Assembly: GCA_019636495.1 (NCBI GenBank)
Contig: JAHBXL010000005.1
Location: 62,001 to 126,000 of the forward strand
From: Phycisphaeraceae bacterium
GTDB lineage: Bacteria > Planctomycetota > Phycisphaerae > Phycisphaerales > UBA1924
Direction of reading: 5' to 3'
DNA length: 64,000 nucleotides
The notes under the pieces: model-generated
Databases searched by the model: none
Told to the model about the DNA's origin: nothing
The model's input: the letters and a program-made list of their open reading frames with translations, nothing else
Position numbers and translations under genes: made by a program
Part shown: in pieces, positions 1-10,328 of the stretch
Layout of the letters: the number at the start of each line of letters is the position of its first letter
Numbering within the stretch: the stretch's first letter is position 1

Positions 1-1193
1 TCGACCTCCTCGAGCGTGTTGTACGCCTGCATGGCGATGCGGACCCAGCGCTGGTCGCTCCCCAGCGGGAAGAGCACGACCGGCGCCTGAATGCGCCAGC
101 GCGAGATCAGCCGGTCCTGCAGCGAATCGTGATAGCGCGTCGGCACGGCTGCCTCCGCCGCGGTGCGGGCCCGGAGCGGCACCGTCGCCATCGAGCCCAG
201 CATCGACTCGGGCGCGGGAGGCTCGGCGCGCAGCGCTTCGCACAGGATGCGACGGCCGGCGATCGCGGCCTCGCGGTTGCGCCGGCGCACCTCCGCCCAC
301 CCGCCGGGCACGAGCGATTCCATGAACTCGATGCACTCGGGAATGCACAGCGCCGGGGTCATGTCCTGCGTGCCGGTGTAGTCGGCCTCGATGCGGAACT
401 GCGGACGGTCGGTGCGCCTGGTGTTGAATCCGTGCGAAATCACCAGCGTATGAAAGTTCTCGCGCCGGTCGGCCCGCACGTGCAGGAACGCCGCGCCCTT
501 GGGCGTGCACATCCACTTGTGGCAGTTGCCCGTGTAGTACGCGGCATTGATGCGCGAGACATCGGTCTCGATCATTCCCGGCGCGTGCGCGCCATCGACG
601 ATGGTGTCGATGCCGCGGGCCGAGAGTTCGCGCACGATCCGCTCGACCGGGAAGATGACCGCCGTCGCGCTGGTGATGTGGCTGAGCAGGCAGAGGCGCG
701 TGCGCGCCGTGGCCGCGCCGAGCACCGCCCGGACCACGTCCTCCTCGCCGCGGATCGGGAACGGCACTTCGGCCGTCACGACGCGCCCGCCCGCCCGCTC
801 GGCCTCGAAGCGCAGCGCATTGCTGCACGCGTTGTACTCGTGCGTGTTGGTCAGCAGTTCGTCGCCGGGCGCCAGCCGCAGGTTCCGCAGCACCGTGTTC
901 ACGCCGACGGTCGCGTTGGCGACAAACGCCAGGCCCTCGGCATCGGCGTTGATGAACCGCGCCAGCGAAAGCCGCGCGCGGTCCAGCAGCGGCTCAAGGT
1001 CCTCGACAAACCAGCGGATCGGCTCGCCCTCCATCTGCGCGCGCAGGGCCGATTGCCGCTCCAGCACCACGCGCGGGCACGCGCCGAAGGAACCGTGATT
1101 CAGGAACACCGCGCCGTCGCCCAGCGCCCAGTGCCGCGCCAGCGCACTGCGCGCGGGCAACCCGCCCCGGGCCGCATCGTGTGGATCAGCCAT
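1..1193 (-). CDS. class V aminotransferase (isopenicillin N epimerase-like), 3' end cut by window
   Basis: The minus-strand frame opens with ATG at 1193 and runs off the left edge, so about 397 residues are visible and the carboxy end is missing. The amino end has the pattern of PLP-dependent class V aminotransferases and cysteine desulfurase/isopenicillin N epimerase-like enzymes: FLNHGSFGACP near residue 30, the NATVGVNTVLRN stretch near 95, an IVDGAHAPG aspartate motif and the CHKWMCTPKG segment whose lysine should bind PLP. The exact substrate cannot be told; members include epimerases, desulfurases and lyases. The start overlaps the stop of the small upstream gene (AATGGCTGA), implying translational coupling. 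The family call is secure, the substrate is not. Confidence 0.85.
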   Translation of the reverse strand, partial: MADPHDAARGGLPARSALARHWALGDGAVFLNHGSFGACPRVVLERQSALRAQMEGEPIRWFVEDLEPLLDRARLSLARFINADAEGLAFVANATVGVNTVLRNLRLAPGDELLTNTHEYNACSNALRFEAERAGGRVVTAEVPFPIRGEEDVVRAVLGAATARTRLCLLSHITSATAVIFPVERIVRELSARGIDTIVDGAHAPGMIETDVSRINAAYYTGNCHKWMCTPKGAAFLHVRADRRENFHTLVISHGFNTRRTDRPQFRIEADYTGTQDMTPALCIPECIEFMESLVPGGWAEVRRRNREAAIAGRRILCEALRAEPPAPESMLGSMATVPLRARTAAEAAVPTRYHDSLQDRLISRWRIQAPVVLFPLGSDQRWVRIAMQAYNTLEEV

Positions 1194-1530
1194 TGACATC
1201 CAGCGAACGTCCGATCGACACCGCTGTCGCCGCGGCGTTCTTGTCGGCGGGATGGCGATAGAACGGCAGGGGCGAGCCCGCCGGGCGCGCCGACCCGTCC
1301 GAGTCAAAACTCACCCCGCCGGGCACCACGCCCGCGACCAGTCTCGAAATGTTCGCATCGCGGAGCGGGCCCGCGCCGCCGTCGCGCGACACCGGCTCGA
1401 CCGGTTGCACCGGCGTCGTCACCGCGCGCTGCACCGGCTGCACGGGGCCGACGCCCTGCGTGCCATAGGCGCGCGCGATGTGATACGGGTTGGTCGGACC
1501 GAACGCGCCGCTGGAAGGGTTGATGGTCAT
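1186..1530 (-). CDS. hypothetical protein, small, coupled to the aminotransferase
   Basis: A reading frame of about 114 residues from ATG 1530 (a GTG lies three codons earlier). The protein starts with a hydrophilic segment (MTINPSSGAFGPTNPYHIAR), continues through a proline/valine-rich linker and ends in a better-defined block around PFYRHPADKNAAATAV. No signal peptide, membrane segment or catalytic motif is visible. Its stop overlaps the ATG of the aminotransferase gene, so the two are probably co-translated. I do not recognise the family. No strong ribosome binding site separates the GTG and ATG choices. Confidence 0.55.
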   Translation of the reverse strand: MTINPSSGAFGPTNPYHIARAYGTQGVGPVQPVQRAVTTPVQPVEPVSRDGGAGPLRDANISRLVAGVVPGGVSFDSDGSARPAGSPLPFYRHPADKNAAATAVSIGRSLDVNG

Positions 1531-1625
1531 CGCAGACACGTTCTATCGGGCACCGCGCCACACCGCTTGCACCGTGTAACCGGGCCGGACCGCACTCGCC
1601 ATCCGACCACGTTCCGAACAGGCCG

Positions 1626-2588
1626 TCAGTTCGAAGACGCGCCCACCGGGCGGCCGCTGTTGACCTTGATCTCCGGCTGGGGCGGCGGCGGCGCCTCCTC
1701 ATCATCGATGGCGAATCGCGGCGCGGGCGGCAGCGCACCGTTCACGCCGGTGCGGGTCGCGGGGCGCGGCGCGCTGTGCACGACCGGCTCGGGCGCGTGC
1801 GCCGGCTTGCGCAGCAGCGCGCGCAATCCGGAGTGCGCCTTGGGGTGCGCCTTGTGCGGCGTGAGTTCGCGTCCCACAAGGACGAAGCCCTGGAACAACT
1901 CGCCCACGCGCTCCTCGGTCATCGGGTGCGGGTGCATGTAGTCGCTGTGATCGGACAGATCGACAAAGAACCAGACCAGCCCGCCCGGCTTGAGAAGGCG
2001 GAACATCTCGCGCACCACCGCCGCGGGATCGCTCACGTGGTCCAGGCAGTTCTCGCACACGACCAGATCGGCGAAGTTCGACGGCAGCGGGATGTCCTCG
2101 CCCTGCGCCTCGATGTAGGTCACACTGTCGCACGCCGGCGGCAGCAGCCCCTCTTCCACGTAGCCGCGGGCAAGCGGGTCGACGGCGACACAGCGCTTCC
2201 AGCCCTTCTTCGCCGCGGCGACCGCCGGATACGGCCCCGCGCCGATCTCGACCACCGAACGCGCCTTGCACCAGTCGTCGATGTTCCCGGGCCGGTTGTC
2301 CTGCGGGATGCCGAGGTACTCGGCGAGTTTGAGCAGGCGGTGCCTCTGCCACCGGCCGAAGACAACCGCAAACGGTTCACCGTGTTGCTTCTCGGATCCG
2401 CCCCGCTTGATGAGCCAGCGCCAGTAGTCCAGTTCGCCGCGGTCCTTCGCGGCCCGTTGGCGAGCCAGGCCGAGTTCGGCCTCGAGCCGGTCGAGCCGCG
2501 CGTGCAGCGGCGCCACGCCCGGACGCATGGCGCGCATGAACAAATTCTTCACATACGCTCGAACACCGCTCTGTCGGGCCTTGGACAT
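1626..2588 (-). CDS. class I SAM-dependent methyltransferase
   Basis: A protein of about 320 residues from ATG 2588 (an in-frame extension to 2630 looks spurious). It begins with a basic/amphipathic segment and a short coiled-coil-like stretch (ARLDRLEAELGLARQRA), then a Rossmann-type methyltransferase core: motif I is VVEIGAGPYPAVAAA near residue 120, an acidic motif II is CVAVDP, and the later motifs are DLVVCENCLDHV and LLKPGGLVWFFVD. This matches the Methyltransf_11 pattern, where SAM binds the GxGxxP loop. The carboxy tail is proline- and alanine-rich and probably disordered. The acceptor cannot be deduced; context (divergent from phoU) gives no clue. Confidence 0.85.
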   Translation of the reverse strand: MSKARQSGVRAYVKNLFMRAMRPGVAPLHARLDRLEAELGLARQRAAKDRGELDYWRWLIKRGGSEKQHGEPFAVVFGRWQRHRLLKLAEYLGIPQDNRPGNIDDWCKARSVVEIGAGPYPAVAAAKKGWKRCVAVDPLARGYVEEGLLPPACDSVTYIEAQGEDIPLPSNFADLVVCENCLDHVSDPAAVVREMFRLLKPGGLVWFFVDLSDHSDYMHPHPMTEERVGELFQGFVLVGRELTPHKAHPKAHSGLRALLRKPAHAPEPVVHSAPRPATRTGVNGALPPAPRFAIDDEEAPPPPQPEIKVNSGRPVGASSN

Positions 2589-2737
2589 GCGGCAAGTGTA
2601 CGTCCCGACGCCGCGCCGGCTCGCGGCCAAGGGGCGAAAACCCTGCGCGCCGGGGCCGCCGGGTCCCTATTCTGTTCGGCGTTCCTTTCCGCACGCACCG
2701 CGGCCGTTGCGAGGCCGCACAGACCACGGACCACGCC

Positions 2738-3490
2738 ATGGACCAACCCGGGCACACCGACCCGCGCCCCGGCTCGACCCCGCAGCCCCGGCCCGAGATC
2801 GAGACGCACCTCATCAAGGACGTGAAGAGCCTCAAGCGCCGCGTCTGCGAGGAGGCGACCACCGCCGTGGGCATGCTCGAGTCCGCGCTCGCCGCGCTGT
2901 GGGAACTCGACACCGCCACGGCCCGCGAAGTGGCCGACCGCGACGAGCGCATCGACCGCGAGGAGGTCGCGATCGAGGAGGCCGCGTTCCGCATCATGAC
3001 GCTGCAGCAGCCGGTGGCCCGCGAGTTCCGCGCGCTGGCGTTCGTGCTCAAGGTCAACTCCGACATCGAACGCGTCGGCGACCACGCCTCGACGGTCGCC
3101 AAGACGGCCATCAAACTCGCGCAGGCCGCGCCTCCGGGCTTCAACTGGCCCACCGCCCTGCTCGAACTGGGCCAGCGCGTGCCGATGGCCTGCCACGCGC
3201 TGCTCCGCGCGCTCCTCGACGAAGACCCCGACGCCGCCAAGTCCATCGTCGTCGGCGACAAGGCCATCGACCGCCTGACGCGCGAACTCTTCGACGAGAC
3301 GGTCAAGTTCATGGAGACCTTCCCCAAGGCCCACGCCGCGGGGCTGCTCATCTATCGAATCGGGCGCGAACTCGAACGCGTCGGCGACCTCATGACCAAT
3401 ATCGCCGAGGACATCGTCTACCTGACAACCGGCGAGATCATCCGGCACGAGAAGAAACGCCTGCGCGCCGAACTCAACTCGCGCGAGTGA
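2738..3490 (+). CDS. phoU: phosphate signalling complex protein PhoU
   Basis: A 250-residue all-helical protein with two PhoU repeats. The conserved features are visible: the first repeat contains a DRDERIDREE motif followed by REFRALAFVLKVNSDIERVGDHA, and the second repeats the pattern with GDKAIDRLTRELFDE and IGRELERVGDLMTNIAEDI. PhoU links the phosphate transporter PstSCAB to the PhoR sensor and restrains the Pho response when phosphate is plentiful. No pst or phoBR genes are next to it, so the gene is detached from its usual operon. The first 20 residues are proline-rich and not part of the fold. ATG at 2738 is the obvious start. Confidence 0.92.
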   Translation: MDQPGHTDPRPGSTPQPRPEIETHLIKDVKSLKRRVCEEATTAVGMLESALAALWELDTATAREVADRDERIDREEVAIEEAAFRIMTLQQPVAREFRALAFVLKVNSDIERVGDHASTVAKTAIKLAQAAPPGFNWPTALLELGQRVPMACHALLRALLDEDPDAAKSIVVGDKAIDRLTRELFDETVKFMETFPKAHAAGLLIYRIGRELERVGDLMTNIAEDIVYLTTGEIIRHEKKRLRAELNSRE

Positions 3491-3536
3491 CCCGCCCCCG
3501 TCACACCATGCACCCGGCGCAACACGAGGGCCCCGC

Positions 3537-4964
3537 GTGGCATTCAACCCGCTGCCCATCCTCCTCCTCATCGTGTTGCTCGTCTCCCTTGTCGGCGCGG
3601 CGGTGCTTCTGCTGGCCCTGCGCGGCCGCCTCGTCGCAAGCGGCCCCCACTGCCGCGGCTGCCGATTCGACCTCCGCGGCCTGACGCTCATCCGCGATTC
3701 AACCGATGCACCCATGCCGGTCTGCCCCGAGTGCGGGCGCGCCATCGGCGGACCGACCGACATCCTGGACGGCCTGCGAAGACGATCGAAACCCATGCTG
3801 CTGCTCGGTCTCGTGCTCGCCCTCGGCCCGTGGGCCGCGATCGCCGCCGCGGCGTACACCAGCGGCCGCGCCAACACCGTCGCGCTCAAGCCCTCGTGGC
3901 TGTTGCTCGTCGAGGTCCGCGCGATGCAGCCCGGGTCCGTCGGCCCGCAACTGACCGAACTCCGCTCGCGCATGCAGAACGGAACGCTCTCGCCCTCTCA
4001 TCGCCTGCGACTGGTCGAACGCGCCCTGGCCGTGCAGGCCGAGAAGACCGCGCCGTGGATCGCCGAGTGGGGCGACGTGATCAACGCCGCGGCGGTCGCG
4101 GGCGTGCTTTCCGAAGAGCAACTCGCCGCGCACGCCCGGAATGCGCCAAGCATCACCGTCGTCGCCCGGCCGCGCATCGCCGTCGGCGACACCCTGGTGC
4201 TCGAACTGTCGCAATCGGGCAACCGCGTGGGCGATGCGCCCGTCGGCCGACCTCCGCTGCAACTCGCCACGTCGCTTCAGTCGGTCCGCATCGGCGAGCG
4301 GACCCTTCCCGGGCAGGGCGGGCACATGCAGACGGGCATCCACCCGGGCACGGGCCGATCTTCAAGCGTTTCGCGCCACGACCACTTCTTCAGCGAGCCG
4401 GGCGAGTTCGACGTGGTCACCACATGGAGACTCTCCGTCAGCGAGACCGGCACCGAAACGGCCCTTGCAGAGTGGACCGAGGAGCGCGTCGTCCGCGTCA
4501 CCATCGAGCCGGCAGGGACGGACCAGATCGAACTCGTCGATGACGAGGCGCTCGCCGCCCCGGTCCGGGCCGCCGTGGCCGCGCCGCGCGGCGTGCGGCT
4601 CACGCCGACTCACGACCACGATGCGGCGCGCCGGCACGTCTCGTTCCACATCGAGTGCCGAAACGCGCCGGTCGATCTGGCGTTCGAGTTCGTGCTGCGC
4701 GAGCGGCCCGACCCCGACGCGCCCGACAAGCCGCTGCGCGAGTGGAACACCGGGCGGAGCACCTTCCGCGCCGGCGGCTCCAGCCTGCTGGGCACGGGAA
4801 TGGAAGTTCCGCTGATCGACGTCGCGGCGGTGGACATCGTGCTTCGCCCCAGCAAGGCGGCCGCGCGGGAGTCGATCGACATTTACCGCATGTGGGCCCG
4901 CGAGGTCGTGATCGAGAACGTGCCGGTGAACCTGCCGCCAGACGACGTCGCAGCGCCCGAGTGA
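3537..4964 (+). CDS. membrane protein with amino-terminal zinc ribbon, function unknown
   Basis: A 475-residue protein from GTG 3537, 46 nt after phoU. An amino-terminal membrane segment (LPILLLIVLLVSLVGAAVLL) is followed by a four-cysteine zinc ribbon, HCRGCRFDLRGL then PVCPECG, and a second membrane segment near residue 95 (KPMLLLGLVLALGPWAAIAA). The rest is a large soluble, beta-rich domain with no motif I recognise. The ribbon pattern (CRxCxxxLxGL ... CPECG) also occurs at the carboxy end of the protein at 37318-37929, so the window holds two members of a zinc-ribbon membrane class. Function unknown. Confidence 0.75.
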   Translation: MAFNPLPILLLIVLLVSLVGAAVLLLALRGRLVASGPHCRGCRFDLRGLTLIRDSTDAPMPVCPECGRAIGGPTDILDGLRRRSKPMLLLGLVLALGPWAAIAAAAYTSGRANTVALKPSWLLLVEVRAMQPGSVGPQLTELRSRMQNGTLSPSHRLRLVERALAVQAEKTAPWIAEWGDVINAAAVAGVLSEEQLAAHARNAPSITVVARPRIAVGDTLVLELSQSGNRVGDAPVGRPPLQLATSLQSVRIGERTLPGQGGHMQTGIHPGTGRSSSVSRHDHFFSEPGEFDVVTTWRLSVSETGTETALAEWTEERVVRVTIEPAGTDQIELVDDEALAAPVRAAVAAPRGVRLTPTHDHDAARRHVSFHIECRNAPVDLAFEFVLRERPDPDAPDKPLREWNTGRSTFRAGGSSLLGTGMEVPLIDVAAVDIVLRPSKAAARESIDIYRMWAREVVIENVPVNLPPDDVAAPE

Positions 4965-4981
4965 GCCTCGCCAAAGCACAA

Positions 4982-5008
4982 CGCCCGCGGGATGAACTCC
5001 CGCGGGCG
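4982..5008. terminator. hairpin between convergent genes
   Basis: A perfect 10-bp stem (CGCCCGCGGG against CCCGCGGGCG) with a seven-base loop ATGAACT lies 17 nt after the stop of the zinc-ribbon gene and before the convergent stop of the HDOD gene. There is no T tract, so it may act as a bidirectional stop or transcript-end protector rather than a classical intrinsic terminator. Confidence 0.5.
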
Positions 5009-5073
5009 CCGTGACGGAGGGGGCTTGGGACGCCGCGCGAACGGTCTTGGTCCGCGCGGCGGGGTTGGGCTGA

Positions 5074-6861
5074 CTAGGCGGCTTTCTGCATGACGGGCGC
5101 CGGCCTCTCCGCGGCCAGCAGCGTGTTCACCGTCTCGACGAACTGGTGCACGCTCAGGGGGCTTGGCAGCCGCACCACGGACCGGCCCGCGGCCAGTCCC
5201 GGCTCGACATTCAACTGTGCAAGCGGAGAAACGACGATCAGCGGGATGCGCCCGCACCCCGCGGCCTCCTCGGCTGAGGCGTACCGCGTGCTGGCGACCA
5301 CGATGTCCTTGGCCGATGACAGATGCACCACGCCGACGTTGGGCGTTTCGAGGTCGCTCGCCGCGGGGCCCGCCAGCGTCTCGGTGAAGACGCGGTATGC
5401 GTCCAGTGCGGGCTCGGCGCCAGAGAACAACGGCCGGAAGGGCACGTTGAGCCGGTCACGCACCTGGTCGCGGAAACTTTTCCATGCGCCGGAGGTGGAC
5501 TGCGTGAGCATCGCGACCTTGATCTCGAGCGTCTGGGTGGGTCCGGTCTCACAGACGCCCGCCAGCATCGCGCCGTCGATGCGGAGCGCCTGGCACAGGT
5601 CGGCGGTGGGATAGACAAAGTCGTTCCCGCTCGAGCCCAGCAGCATCGCGTGAGCCAGACGGTTGGCCAGCGCAAGCACCGCGACCGGGCCAACCTCGCG
5701 CGGGCAGGTCTGCCGGATGCCTCCCGCCGACAAGTGGTGGAACACCACGGGGTTGATCAGATGACGAGAGAACTTCCACGCGTGCAGCAGGCGGTCCATC
5801 ACGTCGGCGTGGTTGACCAGCAGCATCCGGCTCTCGACCTGCTCGAGCGGCAGACTCATCGCCCGGGCCTTCTCGACCACGCCCGCGTAACGCTCCCCCA
5901 GTTGCTCCATCAGCACCACCCGGCCGACGTCGTGCAGCAGGCCGGCCGTGAACGCCGACTCGGGGTCCATCGCGCCCGTCGCCTGGGCCAGTTGGCCCGC
6001 AACCACCGCGCACCCGATCGCGTGCTCCCAGAAGTGCGGCAGGTTCACCGCCATGTGCCCGCCCTCGAACTGCTCGATCAGCCCGATGTTCATCACCGCC
6101 TGACGGATCTTGTCCAGGCCGATGCGCATGACAGCACTCTTCAGCGAGTCCACAGGATCTCCGCGACCATACGCCACGGAGTTGGCCAGTTTCAGGATCT
6201 TCAGCGTGATCGCGTGGTCGTGGCTCGCGGCCTTCACCACGCGCTCCATAGAGCAGTCCTGGCTCGACGACACCTTCAGCAGCATCGCCACCGTCGGCGA
6301 GAACGCCCGCAGTTGGTCGCACCGATCAACGCACTCCGAGATCTCCGTTCGCGTCAGGATCGGCTTGATCGATTTGAGCCCCTCGGCATGGTCTGCGGGC
6401 AGCGCCGCGGTCTGTTCGGCGGGCGGGCCGTCGCCATCCGCCGCGCCTTCAACCGCCGCGCGGGGGGCCGCCGCGGTTTCGGCGCCGCCGGCCAGCGCGG
6501 CTCGGACCCGCTCAACAAACGCCGGGAGGTTGAACTTCGACTTGACGATGAATCCGTCCACGCGGAACTTCGCCGCGCGGATCACCGTCGCCTTGTCGCT
6601 GACAGACGAAAGCACGATGACGGGGGCCCGCTGCCAGCCCGCGAGCGATCGCGCGTGGGCCAGCGCCAACCACCCCTGCCCACCGGGGAGATCAAGGTCA
6701 ATCACCAGTACGCCGGGAGCCTCCGAAGCCAGCCGCGACACGGCGGCCTGCCCGGTCGTGACGCTGACGACCTCGATGCCTGCGCCAACCAGCGCGGCCT
6801 CGATCGGCTCGCGCAGAATCGCCGCGCTTTCAACAAACAGCACTTTCGCCTGCGTATCCAC
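5074..6861 (-). CDS. response regulator receiver plus HDOD domain protein
   Basis: About 595 residues from GTG 6861, chosen because GGGAGGTG lies just upstream; the frame stays open to 6909. The amino third is a CheY-like receiver (KVLFVESAAILREPIEAALV, then VLVIDLDLPGGQGW with the phosphoacceptor aspartate, then IVLSS and a FIVKSKF lysine). A linker rich in alanine and proline leads to an HDOD domain (RTEISECVDRCDQLRAFSP, KVSSSQDCSMERVVKAA, LLHDVGRVVLMEQLGERY). A final segment of about 110 residues has the hydrophobic pattern of a second, degenerate receiver. HDOD proteins are signalling adaptors in motility, secretion and cell-cycle control; the output here is unknown. Confidence 0.85.
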   Translation of the reverse strand: MDTQAKVLFVESAAILREPIEAALVGAGIEVVSVTTGQAAVSRLASEAPGVLVIDLDLPGGQGWLALAHARSLAGWQRAPVIVLSSVSDKATVIRAAKFRVDGFIVKSKFNLPAFVERVRAALAGGAETAAAPRAAVEGAADGDGPPAEQTAALPADHAEGLKSIKPILTRTEISECVDRCDQLRAFSPTVAMLLKVSSSQDCSMERVVKAASHDHAITLKILKLANSVAYGRGDPVDSLKSAVMRIGLDKIRQAVMNIGLIEQFEGGHMAVNLPHFWEHAIGCAVVAGQLAQATGAMDPESAFTAGLLHDVGRVVLMEQLGERYAGVVEKARAMSLPLEQVESRMLLVNHADVMDRLLHAWKFSRHLINPVVFHHLSAGGIRQTCPREVGPVAVLALANRLAHAMLLGSSGNDFVYPTADLCQALRIDGAMLAGVCETGPTQTLEIKVAMLTQSTSGAWKSFRDQVRDRLNVPFRPLFSGAEPALDAYRVFTETLAGPAASDLETPNVGVVHLSSAKDIVVASTRYASAEEAAGCGRIPLIVVSPLAQLNVEPGLAAGRSVVRLPSPLSVHQFVETVNTLLAAERPAPVMQKAA

Positions 6862-7090
6862 CGGACACCTCCCCCACACCCATTGTGGATGAGCGCCGCC
6901 GGCAACCATTGCCGTCGGAGCACCGCTTCACGGCGATGCGGTCAGAATGGTCGAACCCATCCCCCGCCAGATTCAGCGCGAACACCCAAACGGGCGGAAA
7001 CCGGCCAGCACGACCGGGACAATCGGCGCAGGCCGCGTGGACCGCGAATCGCAGGGGGTGGGGGGGAGGGGGAAGGTCCCAAAACGACAA

Positions 7091-7115
7091 CGCCCCCGGC
7101 GGTGAGGCCGAGGGC
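7091..7115. terminator. candidate hairpin downstream of 16S
   Basis: An imperfect stem (CGCCC, one mismatch, CGGC against GCCG, mismatch, GGGCG; loop GGTGAG) lies about 165 nt beyond the 16S 3' end on the minus strand and 230 nt upstream of the HDOD gene start. There is no clear T tract, so the call is tentative. The rest of 6862-7281 shows no gene. Confidence 0.3.
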
Positions 7116-7275
7116 GCTGCGATGTATCGTGAAAGACAGTTGGGGTCCGTTGTTCGCCACTCGCGTGGCGGCTGTCCGGCATGCCGGACGAGAATGCGCT
7201 CACGATACCGGGTGCGGATCGCTCCGCGGCCGCTGTTGTTAGGTTACAGACGGCGCTGCCCGGTCCAAGGAAATC

Positions 7276-8773
<1,498 letters not shown>

Positions 8774-9199
8774 TGTTCGTTGTATCAGGGCTTGCGCCCA
8801 GTCACTTCAAACTTGAAGGTTCGACCTGTTTCCCGCATCACTTGCGTGACGCGAGGGTCGACCGATCCTCCGTGCCCTTGCGGACCCGGACAACCGGCGC
8901 CCCCGGCCGGCTAGACCGGGGACTTCTTCTGGATTCTCTCCGGAGCCTGCCTTGTGGGGCAGACTCCGAACTTTTTGAGGGTTGTGATTCGAGAGAATGT
9001 CAGAGCCTGGCTGTGAACCCAGGCTGCCTTTTGGATCGATCATGGCCGCCCCGGCAAGGGGCTCGGCGAATCACGCCGATGCCATGACCGCACATTCTCG
9101 CGGATCACCCAACTGTCTTCACTTGTCAAGGATCCCGGAGCCACGCCCTCCTCAGACGGCGCGACACCCATGCCGACGGGTTTTCCGAAGGCGAGGGAG

Positions 9200-9227
9200 A
9201 GTGTAGGCACACGCCTCCATCAGTCAA
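9200..9227 (-). promoter_or_regulatory. candidate sigma-70 promoter for 16S
   Basis: On the minus strand a -35 element TTGACT (9227-9222) is separated by 16 nt from a -10 element TACACT (9205-9200). Transcription would start near 9193 and make a leader of roughly 420 nt before the mature 5' end near 8773. A second TTGACA at 9129-9124 lacks a good -10. The 8774-9199 interval holds no gene and contains several GC-rich inverted segments, as expected of an rRNA leader. Confidence 0.55.
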
Positions 9228-9359
9228 GCCGCCGCGGCCATCGCCGCAGTTTTTCCCCCCTCACTCCACACTCCACGCAGAACCGGCACTTCTGGCCCGC
9301 AGAGACCACCCCCGCCGCGCGCCCATGGCCACCCGGCTAACTCTCTGTCAATAAAGCCT

Positions 9360-10295
9360 TTATGGATCGTCCCGGTCCCCATCCGCCCGTTCCGTCCGCG
9401 CTGCCACCAATGCCCACACCCCCACCGCCTCGAGCCCATCGCGCTTCAGGCCCTCTCGTACCGCGCGGCAACTGGCCTGCATGGTCGCGCCCGTCGTCAT
9501 CACGTCGTCCACCACAACCACGAGATTCCTATCAAAATCCTTACCGAATCGCCGCGGACCTCGCGGGAAAATGCGGCGGCCGATGTTCCCAGCCCGCTCG
9601 CTCGGCAGCACTGACAACTGACTCGGCCCGTGACGGCGGCCCAGGGAATGCGCGATCGATGCGCCGATTCCCGCCTGCCGCAGCCCCGCACGCACGCCGC
9701 GGCAGAGCGCCAGGGTATGGTCCATCCCGCGCACCATCAGTCGCCATCTGTTCATGGGCACCGGCACGAGCACGACCCGTGTACCCGGCGCGAGCGCGAC
9801 GACGACCGGCGCGGCCTGCGCCGCCATCAGCCTTCCGAGCGCAAAGCCCAGGGCACGCCAACGCGAGAACTTGATCTCGCGGACGATCCGTGCCAACTCA
9901 CCGCGATACTCGCCCAGCCGCACCACGCGTTGCCACGCGGGCCTGCGGCCCTCGCACTGGTCGCACCCTTCGCCGATGGCGCGCCCGTCAAACATCGACA
10001 GACCGCAGCGCGGGCAATACGCCCCGGGCGGATCGGGCATCCATCCCGCCGCGGCCAGTCGCGGCTCCAACGGCGGCGCGACAAGATCGAGCCAATCCGT
10101 CTCGACGGCGCGCCAGACCTGGGCCAATCGCCCGCCCCCGCCCCCCACCGCCGACCGCAGCGCGGCCCCGCGCAACACGACCGATGCTCCCGGCGCATCC
10201 ACGTCGGCCCGCGGCGACCCGCCGCCGGCCGCACGCGGCGGCCACGTAAACCTCGCCGCTCCGGTGTTCGCGCGTGGCGCTTCCACTCGCGGCAA
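9360..10295 (-). CDS. comF: ComF-family amidophosphoribosyltransferase-like protein
   Basis: Up to 311 residues (TTG at 10295; the true start may be further in, since the first 50 residues are low-complexity). The protein shows the two ComF parts: a four-cysteine zinc finger (YCPRCGLSMFDG then CDQCEG) and a PRTase fold with the PRPP loop VVVVDDVMTTGATM near residue 265 after RVVLVPVPMNRWR. ComF proteins take part in DNA uptake in competent bacteria and otherwise resemble type I phosphoribosyltransferases; the chemical role is unsettled. It stands 34 nt downstream of mcsB on the same strand. Family call secure, role inferred. Confidence 0.85.
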   Translation of the reverse strand: MPRVEAPRANTGAARFTWPPRAAGGGSPRADVDAPGASVVLRGAALRSAVGGGGGRLAQVWRAVETDWLDLVAPPLEPRLAAAGWMPDPPGAYCPRCGLSMFDGRAIGEGCDQCEGRRPAWQRVVRLGEYRGELARIVREIKFSRWRALGFALGRLMAAQAAPVVVALAPGTRVVLVPVPMNRWRLMVRGMDHTLALCRGVRAGLRQAGIGASIAHSLGRRHGPSQLSVLPSERAGNIGRRIFPRGPRRFGKDFDRNLVVVVDDVMTTGATMQASCRAVREGLKRDGLEAVGVWALVAARTERADGDRDDP

Positions 10296-10328
10296 TGTAC
10301 CACGAACGCGCCGATCCGCCAGTGGCAG